A stretch of DNA of 64,000 bases. Source: Pseudevernia furfuracea. Lineage: Eukaryota; Ascomycota; Lecanoromycetes; Lecanorales; Parmeliaceae. Positions 20,368 to 29,939 of the stretch are shown here, in pieces (position 1 is the stretch's first letter; each line of letters starts with the position of its first letter). The stretch spans positions 744,001 through 808,000 of the forward strand of contig JAIUPT010000036.1 of the NCBI GenBank assembly GCA_022315425.1, read 5' to 3'. Position numbers and translations under genes: made by a program. The notes beneath the pieces are model-generated. The model saw only the letters and a list, made by a program, of their open reading frames with translations, was not told where the DNA came from and did no database searches.

Positions 20368-21924
20368 TCAACCAGAAGTGACCAAGTTTCCGGCATCTAC
20401 AACTCCTTGTATAAGTTGCTTGATCAAAGCATATGTGGACTGAAAATTGAGAGATATGTCCAAAGTGGCCACGGGAAAGCTTACCTTTTCACGCACCATC
20501 GTCTTCTTCTGTTTGAAGTCCTGACTGAGCTCCATATCTGCTATCATTTGCCAAAGACTTTGGACGCTCATCGCAGTTTGAGAAATTGGTGACGATGCTT
20601 TTTCACCCAGAGCCTGACTCCGTCTGTCTTTATTTTGCATCATGCCTTCCTTCGCATACGAAAGTTCACTGACGTATACACTCTCCGCAGCTTCCGTAAT
20701 TTGCTGGCGATAACCTTGGACCTCTCGATCGCTCCAATTATTAGTGCTTGCATGTAGAGATGCAAGAAAGGCATGTAAAGAACGGCTTCGACTTCTCGAT
20801 TGAGCCCAATGGGACACGGTGTCTTCTTTGAAGGTGGCAGTATAATACTGTGCTGACATGTCATCGATACTCTTAAAGCCTGCTTCTTCGACAGCCCTGA
20901 TGATACTCTCGAAACGAGCCTCGAGATCTTCAGCGTCAGGAATGGAATCGGGTGTTTCCGGAAGCCCAGACTGCGCAGAATTTGATTCGGTATCAGCTTC
21001 AGACCGCGTATGAGAACTGCTATCACTGTTGGTTTGGTCGTTGTTTTCTCCTGAAGAAACGGGATCAGAGTTCGGAGCGACGAAAGAGTTGTAAGATTTC
21101 CTTGTAATGTTTGAAGTGCTCGTAGCCGGTGGAAAAAAATGATGCGTTTGCAGAAGTGGTCGTGAGACCTCAGCTTCAGCTCTCGTATGCGAGGGCTGGG
21201 TCGATGGAAAGGAATGATGCGTTTGTGGGAGTGGTCGGGACACTTCAGCTTCAGCTCTCGTGTGCGAGGGCCGAGCCGCCTGAGGTTGACATTGAGATGG
21301 TTGCTGTTGGGGCATCTCGTAGACCATAGAAGAGTCATTTTGTGACATAAATCCTTTATAAGCCTGTGCCACCAAATCTTGTCGCATGCCCAGATTCTCC
21401 GGAAGAAATGCCGTACCAACATTATTGAACGAGGCTTCCGAGATTGGTCTGATATGCTGTTCCAAATCTGGTAATTGATTTGTATCACTCAGGCTTTCAG
21501 GGGAGCCGGGCAGCGGGAAATCCATTGCAGAGACGATTTCGCCACTTTGGTAAGTCGTGTAATGAATGTGGTTTATTGACGCCTCCGATTGATGCTGAGC
21601 CGACATTTTCTCGGGCAGAGAGGATGTTCTACAATGTGCTGACGTCTCATCAGGTGCATCGTGTTGACTACTATTCGATAAGGTGCTCGCTCTTAGACCT
21701 ACAGACACTTTAGCCTTTTCCTGAGAGTCAGAAGACGTTCCCGATGACTTCTTGGGTAGCTCACGGTGCTTTCGTTGTGCTAGTCGATTACGCCTTTTCT
21801 TTGCCTCTTGCGGGTCTTGATATACAGGTAAGTGCACACCTCCAGCGGTGATGTTGGAAATGAGGTGGTCTTGTTCACCTGGACCGATCATTGCCATGGG
21901 AATGAGTAAGGTACCTAGTCGCAC
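20368..21924 (-). CDS. bZIP-type transcription factor
   Basis: The basic region EAKKRRNRLAQRKHREL (about residues 39-56) fits the bZIP consensus NxxAQxxxR. Then a long Ser/Gln/Pro-rich region with a duplicated 23-residue stretch around HTRAEAEVSRPL (twice), and a conserved C-terminal domain (FESIIRAVEEAGFKSIDDM onward). The open frame gives 518 residues, but a 45-nt in-frame intron is likely at 20440-20484 (GTAAGC...TTTTCAG), which would give 503 residues ending in GNLVTSG. No leucine zipper heptad is obvious after the basic region. As the only regulator seen at the cluster edge it may be the pathway activator; that is inference. The start could also be Met 10 or 12. Confidence 0.85.
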   Translation of the reverse strand: MRLGTLLIPMAMIGPGEQDHLISNITAGGVHLPVYQDPQEAKKRRNRLAQRKHRELPKKSSGTSSDSQEKAKVSVGLRASTLSNSSQHDAPDETSAHCRTSSLPEKMSAQHQSEASINHIHYTTYQSGEIVSAMDFPLPGSPESLSDTNQLPDLEQHIRPISEASFNNVGTAFLPENLGMRQDLVAQAYKGFMSQNDSSMVYEMPQQQPSQCQPQAARPSHTRAEAEVSRPLPQTHHSFPSTQPSHTRAEAEVSRPLLQTHHFFPPATSTSNITRKSYNSFVAPNSDPVSSGENNDQTNSDSSSHTRSEADTESNSAQSGLPETPDSIPDAEDLEARFESIIRAVEEAGFKSIDDMSAQYYTATFKEDTVSHWAQSRSRSRSLHAFLASLHASTNNWSDREVQGYRQQITEAAESVYVSELSYAKEGMMQNKDRRSQALGEKASSPISQTAMSVQSLWQMIADMELSQDFKQKKTMVREKVSFPVATLDISLNFQSTYALIKQLIQGVVDAGNLVTSG

Positions 21925-22289
21925 GCTACGAGTAAAGAGTAAGGTAGTGAATCATGGTCAGAATCTTCAACGATGCTGCACGGTAGAGTATTTGAATGGA
22001 ATGGAACGTCAAAATAAGGAACTTTGAAACCCCCTCTTTTTGTCTGGACCATGCGACACTGATTGAATGATTAGATGGACCTGCCTATTGAGGCACCCGG
22101 TGCGAGACTACGCAGTCTCGATCAGGAAGGGGTTTCGCAGACAGGTGTATACCTATGTGGTTATCTTCACCAATTCCTTAGCTCCTCTTTGCAAAGGGAG
22201 ATTCAGCCCCCGGGAGGAATTTCTTTTTACTTAGTAGTCACGATCTCGCGACGGCGTCACGTTGAAAATAAGATCTAACAAACACCTCA
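21925..22289. other. upstream region of the bZIP gene
   Basis: Normal-composition sequence leading into the AT-rich block. No gene seen. Confidence 0.45.
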
Positions 22290-23158
22290 CTAATAAGAGT
22301 GTTCGAGATCTAACTCGAAGAGATAACGCTAATAGAGATTTCTTCCATCTTATTAATTTGTTATAATTAAATTCTATTACTATTTTATAATGATTACTCT
22401 TATTACTATCTATATAAATCACGCTATAAATTCTACTAATAAACCAAGTTCTAAGTAAGTGTTTAATACGATTTAATAAGCTTATCTCGTTATAACTGTA
22501 GAAAATTATATTATAGATAAATAGCGATCATCTTCTTTACTTCTTTTTTACTTTAATCGACTCGAAATAATCTTATTAGCTTTAAAAAGACTATAAGAAT
22601 TATTTACGAAATCTTATTTTATTAGATTATTTAACGACTTTAATAATATTAGCGACTTAGCTTTTATAATAATTTTTAACTTAATAAAGTTTAATAAATT
22701 TATCTTTAATAAATTAAAACTCGAAATTTTTATCAAAAGAATATTTAAAATTAAATAAAAATAGAAGTTAACGAAATAAAAGAAGTTCAAAAAGATACTA
22801 TCAAGAATATATTTAAGATTTAAGAAGCATTTAAAGTCTTTAGAAACGTCTACGAGTTATAATGTTTTTAATATATATTAGAAATTCTCGTCTCTTTAAA
22901 TAAACTATTGTATTAAATATTAGAATCTACTATTAAATTTTAAAATAATTTTACGCGTTAGTTTATTTTAAAAATATATAGATTTATAATATTATTATAA
23001 TAAAGAAAGCGATTTAGTTATAATAGAATACTTATATAAATATATATAATTTTTATATAAATGTTTTTGTAAAAATCTATAAAAAAATCTATCTCTTTTA
23101 TACTTTTAATTATATTTTGTTTAAGTAATATTTAATATTATAAGTTTTAATATCAATT

Positions 23159-23795
23159 ATTATGAATTTAGATTCGTAGTCGACTATTATAACTTAGTAT
23201 TATTATTATTAAGACTTAGTTCTATATTAGCGTGTTAAGTAACGATTTTCTACTTCTATAAATATTAGTATATATAATATTATAAGATAGAACTAAGCTA
23301 AAATATCTTAAATTTATATATATAATTAATAATTAATTTAATTCTATTACGCTTTTTAATTAGACTTACTTTATCAGCTTGCTAGACCTCTCGAGTGCTC
23401 TTATTAAAAAATTAAGTGACATCTTCTTATAATCTCAAATACTCTATTTTCTTTATATATGATTTCTTTAAATTTTCGTTAATTATAGAGCTTAGTTTGC
23501 GTGTTTTAACGCTAATAAAATTTATTAAATTTAATCTATCATTAATAAAGTAAAGTAGAATTCTAATATCGCTATTTAATTGCTTAACCTCGAAGCAAAT
23601 CTTCTCGAGGATACGCGGCCTCGAAATCAACTCTCGAAATTCAAGAACACGTTTCACGAATTTAATTAGTGAGTCTATACTTATATATATATATATACTT
23701 ATATATAGAATTCTTATAATTAGAATTTCATTAAATTTTACGTTTAAATACTATTTTAATTCTATATATAGTCTTTAATATTAATAAATATATAA
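23159..23795. repeat. RIP-mutated relatives of the 24261-24475 island
   Basis: 23159-23260 aligns with the first part of the island (TAGCGTGTTAAGTAACG against TAGCGTGCCAAGCAACG) and 23680-23795 with the second part (TAGAATTCTTATAATTAGAA against TAGAATTCTCATAGTTAGAA). Nearly all differences are C-to-T or G-to-A. About 420 bp of other AT-rich sequence lies between the two parts. Confidence 0.75.
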
Positions 23796-24260
23796 TGTAA
23801 AAGAAAACTAAATAATATTTACGTCGTCTCTAAAAAGAAACGTATACTTTAAAGCTTATAAATTTATAATTTAATTTAATTATTTATATATTTATTATTA
23901 GAGTTATTAAAATTAAATAATATCAATTTAAATTACATAAATAATTAAAGTACTATATTATACGATTTCGTAAATATTAAAGTCTTCTTTTATTTATTAT
24001 TTTCTTTAGTCTCGACTATTAGTCTTATTACGAGCGTATCTCGCATTTCTTTAATATATCTTTCTTTAATACTTTCTCTTTAGACTTAGCGTGTCTTAAT
24101 AGATTCACTTCGTTATATATATATAATCTTTTCTCTTAGTATATAGTTACTCTCTATCTAGTTATCTTATTTAGTATATTTATATAACTTAACTCTATAT
24201 TACTTCTAATAAGTCTTTAAATTCTACGAAAAGTTAAAGCTTATTATAATTATATTAAAT

Positions 24261-24475
24261 GTGATGGATCCACGTCCACAGTCTGGTACTGTGGCCTAAT
24301 ACCACCAACCAAGGTCTGCCCTACCAAGGCCAGCCCTACACTAGCGTGCCAAGCAACGGCCTTCTATTTCTACAAACACATGCATGCACTTGTACATAGA
24401 ATTCTCATAGTTAGAATTCTATTCAAATCACGTTCAAACACTGTTCAGTTCTACGTGTAGTCCCTGACATTAAAG
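24261..24475. repeat. unmutated repeat copy inside the AT-rich block
   Basis: 215 bp of balanced composition with sharp borders. It carries the ancestral C and G bases of the mutated relatives at 23159-23795, so it arrived after, or escaped, RIP. Too short to name; a solo terminal repeat or a non-autonomous element fits. Confidence 0.7.
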
Positions 24476-25616
24476 TTAGTTATAAAGTAATTATTATTTT
24501 AATAACTTTAATAGTTCAATATTTATCGATAAAATTATTATATTATTTACGAATAAATAAGTATATTATTATAATAAAATATTATATACTTATTTTATAT
24601 TAAATAAAATATTCTTACAAATTCATAATTTTTTTTAATAATCTTAAAGTGCGCTTTTTTAATATATTAAGTAGTTTAGTTAGTAAATTTTTACTAGTCT
24701 TAGAAAATCTATTAAGTTATTTTAAAACGTTTCAGATTAATATTATATCTTATATTATAATTTTCTTAAAATTTATATTTCTTATATTATATAAAATAGT
24801 CTCTTTAATAAAGTTTTTTTATTTTTTTGTTTTTTTTCGTTATTATAGTATTATACGATCTAACTATAATACGATTCGTTTAGAAACTTTATAAAGTATA
24901 AAATAATAGCGATTAAGTTTATAAAAGTATTATTAAGTTAAGAGATACTATTATAATTACAAATAACTTAGAATACTTATTATATTTTATTTACTTTAAT
25001 TAATAACTATATTCGATCTTATTTTTTAGTTAGATATGTTAAGTATTAGTTTATAAATTAATTACTTTAATCTTTTAGCTAGCTATATTATTAAAATTAT
25101 TAAAATTATTATCTATTTTAATTACTAGCTTTATAACGTTATTATTATTTTCTTTAATTTCGAGATCTTTTATTTTAACTTTTAGATCTTTCGTTTTAAC
25201 GTTTTAATCTTATTATTAAACGAAGATAATAATAATATCGAGAGCGAGAGAATAAAGAATAACGAGAATAGCGAGAATAAAGAGATAAAGTTCGCGCTAT
25301 ATCGTAAAGAGCTATCTTAGAAATTATTTAATACGATTATAATTAGAAGAAATAAAATAAAATAAAATATAAAGTAAAGAGATAAAATCATTACTCTCGA
25401 GATCATAAGACTAGCTCTTAGCTCTACGAAATCGAATGCTATTTAATTAATTGATATCTATCGCAATAATTAGATGATAGATGTATGAATATAGGCCTAC
25501 AGGTGTGCTATTGGAAAGACTGCATGCATGTAGAGCAGTCACCGCCTTTTCACCGACAAGAATTTGGTGATAAGAGACGCGAGAGGCTTACCGAGCGTTG
25601 GAGTTGGTTTAGTAGT

Positions 25617-25680
25617 TGTAATAGGTTCGATTCCTATTGGCGCTGGTACAATGGTGTTGCGGAGCTTTCCTTTTTCTCCG
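25617..25680 (+). repeat. dispersed repeat with tRNA T-arm-like hairpin, copy 2
   Basis: AATAGG-TTCGATT-CCTATT (25620-25638) followed by GGCGCTGGTACAATGGTGTTGCGG, matching copy 1 at 9086-9150. The stem differs from copy 1 by one T-A to A-T swap on both sides, so pairing is kept. Just outside the AT-rich block. Confidence 0.6.
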
Positions 25681-26146
25681 AGCGCACTACGTGTCTAGTG
25701 AACATTTTGACTGCGTGGATAAAAACCGCTCAAGGGATGCATCTGGTGTGACACTGAATGTTGGCAGCCAATTAGTCAATTACCTGACCTTACCTTAGTC
25801 TCTTTTACGCTGGGCTCGTAAGTAACTCGGTAGCTTATATTATTGTCGACTAACGCCACAATATCCGGTCCAATGGCACTTTCACGTGTCAGCGATCCGA
25901 GCCATGGCCTGGCATCATTACTCGGCATTAAGGTACATGCTCAATTTTGACAAAAGTTCAACTCCTGGAGAATTACTGCGCAAGGATAACCGACGATCAG
26001 ATTTATACACTTATCTCGTCGCTATTATAGAGTGAATTATTACAGTACCTCGGTATACCTTACCCGATCATCTCTTACCATGAAAACACCCCTAGACATG
26101 CGGAACGATTATTCGTACAGCGTCTCTGACTTTCAAACCGGGCCAA
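25681..26146. other. intergenic region
   Basis: Gap between the repeat and the 3' end of the LysM gene. Open frame 26032-26289 (plus) is antisense to the LysM last exon. Nothing else seen. Confidence 0.45.
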
Positions 26147-27599
26147 TCAAATCTGTCTGCATGCCAGAATTTTCCGCTTCCCCGGCTTCTGGCCTGTCTC
26201 ACCGCTTTTCGACGCTCCTTCCAAAGGATGTTCGTTTTCCCAGTTCTTTTCCAGAGTCAGCATTGTCGCTGATTCGAGCTAGGGAATAGAGTTGAAAGAC
26301 AGGTGTCGGGAGTAGAAAGGTTCTCTAGCTCCCGAAACATGTCTTTGCGACTCAAAACAGGAAAGACCAGCTACGAAATGTAGAGTAACATACCTCATCA
26401 GCCAGATACGCCTCCACAGCGACACCAAGGTTGTAGTCTGATTGTTGAAGGTAGAGGAGAGCAATGTCATATCTGAGATGCACAGCAATGCTCGACAGTT
26501 GATCAGCCTTGTCCAGACCAAGATCACCAGTTGGGGGAGTGATTACTCACTCAGGAACTTTACACGCAACCATCCTTTTCCAAGTCAGTATTCCCGCTTG
26601 TAGAGAGTAGGATATGTCTGGGGAATGAAACAGGTGGTGAAATAGTCCATTTGCTGCTGCGAAATGTCCGACGACTCAGAAAGCAGTGTTGAACAGGAAG
26701 AGTTGACTCAGAAAAGTGCCGTACCACCGTCTGACCTTCGCCTTGCGAATTTCCTCCTCCTCGCTCTCCATGGGTTCAGGACTCAGGCTGACGCCTCCTT
26801 TGTAGAACTCCCTAGGGATGAGTATCGTTCGTCGGGCCGCCAGCAGATGGTCTGCGAATAGACCGTTCTTTCGCCTCAGCGCATCTTGAGGGACGCCGTA
26901 GCGCAGTGAGAGAGACAGTAGAGTGTCTTGGGAAGGATTTAGGAAATGCAAAACATCTTCTGCTGGGGGTTCTGAAGATGAATGACCCTTTTCTTTCGGT
27001 GGTGCGAAAACGTTCAATGCAGAATATGCTGGGGGCTCCTCGCTATCCGGTGGCGAGGCCAAAGTAGCGTGGGCGGGACGAGGAGATGAAGGTGGCGAGT
27101 AGGCTGGAGGATGACGAAGGCTTTGGAGTAATGAAGATGGGCCAGATGAGACTCTAGATTACAATTTCGCAGTCAGCATTGTCTATTTAAGGGGTGTATC
27201 GAGCTTTGAAACATGTTTGGAGAGTAAATTTCCGGAGACATGTCTCGTCTCAAGTCTCATGATTTGGTCCGTGAGAAGAAATGTAGACTCCGAGAATACG
27301 TACTGGCAGAACGGGCCTTGTATCGAAGTTCAGTCTTCCATTACTAGGCTGCGTCTTGCGGATGAGAGGCTCACAGTAAGATGCAAATCGAGTATTGTCC
27401 TTCAACAGAGGATCAGTCGAGACTTTTGGTATAAGACAGATTTTTGAGATCATACTGCTATACATCTCCCACAAATGATTCGACCGCAGCATTCCAACCG
27501 ACGATCCTGCAGTATCGGCTTCTCTGTCTTGTCGTCATATTGTGGCGAAATGACTGACAAAAGCGTCGCGCAAGTGCAACATGCTTCGTCGATCATCAT
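26147..27599 (-). CDS. Zn-ribbon/LysM-domain intracellular protein
   Basis: Seven exons: complement(join(26147..26245, 26394..26472, 26551..26574, 26725..27153, 27304..27316, 27375..27399, 27456..27599)), 270 residues, all in phase. N-terminal Cys motifs CCTC, CCGRIICGRCI and ASYCPFCQ suggest a zinc-binding ribbon; then a Pro-rich linker, a LysM domain (DTLLSLSLRYGV...LLAARRTILIP) and a C-terminal UBA/helical part (YDIALLYLQQSDYNLGVAVE). There is no signal peptide, so it is intracellular, unlike LysM effectors. Two microexons (13 and 24 nt) are required to keep ASYCPFCQ and RRWMVACK intact. Three of its six introns (148-150 nt) are introner-like elements. Divergent from RPS22. Molecular role unknown. 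Confidence 0.9.
26246..26393 (-). repeat. introner-like element, LysM gene intron 6
   Basis: 148-nt intron, GTATGT donor, 3' end CAATGCTGACTCTGGAAAAG. Shares the internal ACATGT inverted-repeat region with the other elements. Confidence 0.8.
26575..26724 (-). repeat. introner-like element, LysM gene intron 4
   Basis: 150-nt intron, GTACGG donor, 3' end GAATACTGACTTGGAAAAG. Its start (CACTTTTCTGAGTC) resembles the DENN-gene element. Confidence 0.8.
27154..27303 (-). repeat. introner-like element, LysM gene intron 3
   Basis: 150-nt intron, GTACGTATTCTCGGAGTCTA start, almost the same as the element at 59009-59156; 3' region CAATGCTGACTGCGAAATTG. Confidence 0.85.
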
Positions 27600-28088
27600 A
27601 ACAGGATCTGCGGAGAAAAAGAATCAACGAAAATGCAATGAGCAGCTCAAGATCCAGCTGAAAGTATTAGAAGATATATCTAAACATGGACCATGATTTC
27701 AGACGAACACATTTGGATGATAGTTGCTAGCGCCAGGGCTACCTTCTTTATCGCCGCTTATCACTAGACGAGGTGTCTAACCAGTTTGGAATTAGCGTAG
27801 CCCACCAGACCTCAGTTTACAACTTGCAGCTTTCGACCTGAAACCTGAGACCTTAGACCTTCAATTCACCGTGCACTTTGTTCACGATCGAGGTACGTTA
27901 TGACTAGCGCCCATAACAAGACACTGCTTGAGCCGATCATGCTTTGCGCATCGAGTCCTTCCTACCGAATGGGCGGAAGAACCTTTGACGCAAGGGTACT
28001 CTTTGCACTCACAGGCTAATATGGATCTCTCCGCTCTTCCAGATACCTCACCTCCCACCATCGAGTTGAGAATCTCACTTTCGCCAAC
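27600..28088. promoter_or_regulatory. divergent promoter, LysM gene and RPS22
   Basis: 489 bp between two start codons. May hold a leader intron of the ribosomal-protein gene; no site assigned. Confidence 0.45.
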
Positions 28089-28818
28089 ATGGTCAAAACG
28101 AGTGTCCTCAATGATGCGCTAAATGCCATCAACAACGCTGAAAAATCTGGCAAGCGCCAAGTGCTCATCCGGCCCAGCTCAAAAGTCATTGTCAAATTCT
28201 TGCATTGTATGCAAAAGCATGGTACGTGGGACTGTTAGGTATTCGTTGGGAGGTTTTTCTCTTGTTTTCAAGATCGAACGCATTCGGGTTGATAACTAGG
28301 CAACGGTCTCAACCTTTCAAAACACTTCACGACCTTTGCCCTTTAAGTACCCGATATATGAAAATCTGCGAAGATCTTACACGTTCTCTGACTTATATCT
28401 GACGTCCAACGTTTAATCGATTGCAACATTGCTGACTTGTCCGCCTTCTTCAGGTTACATTGGAGAATTCGAGGAGGTCGATGACCACCGATCAGGCAAG
28501 ATCGTCATCCAACTCAATGGCCGGTACCTACTTTCGTCTCCCATGCTCAATTACGGATAGTTGATCCCTACAATAGCATCAACAAGACAGGTGTCATCTC
28601 TCCCCGATACAACGTTCGAATAACGGACTTTGAGAAGTGGGTTGTTAAGCTGCTGCCTTCGCGTCAATTCGGGTACATCGTCTTGACAACTTCTGCCGGA
28701 ATCATGGATCACGAGGAGGCTCGACGGAAGCACGTCGCTGGAAAGATCATCGGGTAAGGGTTCTCCGTTTACAACGTTGACGACATACTGATGACCCCGC
28801 TACAGTTTCTTCTACTAG
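28089..28818 (+). CDS. RPS22: 40S ribosomal protein S22 (uS8)
   Basis: Four exons: join(28089..28221, 28454..28523, 28577..28753, 28806..28818), 130 residues, the usual eukaryotic uS8 length. Signature stretches MVKTSVLNDALNAINNAEKS, KVIVKFLHCMQKHGYIGEF, LLPSRQFGYIVLTTSAGIMD and C-terminal GKIIGFFY. Component of the small ribosomal subunit, contacting helix 21 region of 18S rRNA. Intron 1 is long (232 nt), common for ribosomal-protein genes, and has CTGACTT near its 3' end but does not otherwise match the introner family. The last exon is only 13 nt. Confidence 0.97.
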
Positions 28819-29939
28819 AAGATCGATTGAGCTGTTGTGCATCCCATAGCGAGATAGCTGGAGAACTAGATACCAGCGTGGCCTGGCCTTGAAAAGCTGG
28901 GGTATGATGGAAGCTTAACATAGCACGAAATTTGATACCAAGCTACCGCCAGGCTCATAACTTTCTGCTTGTTATAGTACTGCATGTGTCCGAGATGCAA
29001 GCTCAATATACTTGCTGGCCTAGATAATCTCCCACAGTCTCCAATCTACGACTGTTGATGCATTGAGAAGACACGTTCCTGCGATGGCTTCTGCTTATGT
29101 TCCAACCTTAAAGCTTGTCGAGAGCGTAATAAAGGTCCCCTCGAAGTAGCGGAACAGCCAGCGTTTGGAGCATGGACAAAGCTGAAAGATGAAGATCAGT
29201 GGCCCCAATGGCCTACTGTAGGTCAGGTCAGATGTATGAGATCCAGGGAAGGTTGTGCTAGATACATTAAAGTACATTACAATACATTATTGCCCATGTA
29301 CTAGTACTTGTAGGCGAATGCCAAGATATAGATAAAGATAAGGTACTGTACTGTAATAAAGATCAAGGGTCCACGTGCTCTTGGCAAATAGGTATGTAAT
29401 GCCTGCCAACTTTTTTGCGTTTTCCAGGCATGAGTATGAAATGATTATTACCATTCATTACCCATTAATCCAAGGGAATAAATACTACAGTATTCTATTG
29501 ATATGACATCCGTGTCTCATAGCTGAGTCATGAGCTACTGAATTCCTTACTCAGGCACATACCTCTAGTCTCTATCTACTGTAAACAAGTGTGAAGGTAC
29601 TTTTGGTAATGCCTAGCATCCAAGAGGCCGCCGAGCTGCCTCCTTTAAAGCCCATTTCCTCAAAATGTGAGCCTGGCCTGTTCCTCCTCCTCCTTCCTCT
29701 GCTCCCCCATACCCTCTTTTTTCCTCCTGCCACAGTGTCTGCCGGGTGTACTTGTTTTTCAAGCTTACAGAGTGCTGCGAAAAATGCGCTTTCCGTTGTG
29801 ACTACAGATGTACTTGTTACTGCCATGTGACCCCTGACAGTCTATCATTCTTCGCTTTCAATTCTACTACAAAAATCTCCCGGCACTTTCTGGACCTTTT
29901 CTTCCTCGCCTCCCACGTATCTTTTTTATGTACTATAAG
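28819..29939. other. intergenic region and probable 5' end of the choline kinase gene
   Basis: No independent gene seen. The first exon of the choline kinase, with its start codon, should lie in the right part of this stretch but I could not fix it. Confidence 0.4.

Larger units (their letters stand above)
22290..25450. repeat. AT-rich RIP-degraded block
   Basis: About 3.2 kb of very AT-rich, TA-dinucleotide-rich sequence with no coding frame of note and few C:G pairs, interrupted by a normal-composition island at 24261-24475. This is the composition left by repeat-induced point mutation on transposon copies. The original element cannot be identified from what remains. It separates the accessory cluster from conserved genes. 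Confidence 0.85.

Noticed and set aside
22290..25450. Small ORFs in the AT-rich block (for example 23427-23657, 24649-24894)
   Set aside because: Composition-driven frames rich in Ile, Leu, Phe, Asn and Lys with no motif, inside RIP-degraded sequence.
25590..25645. A complete tRNA gene
   Set aside because: A T-arm and an acceptor-like GGCGCT are present, but no anticodon arm or proper spacing is visible; treated as a tRNA-like repeat.
28222..28453. RPS22 intron 1 as a tenth introner-like element
   Set aside because: It has a GTACGT donor and TGCTGACTT near the 3' end, but the length (232 nt) and internal sequence do not match the family.
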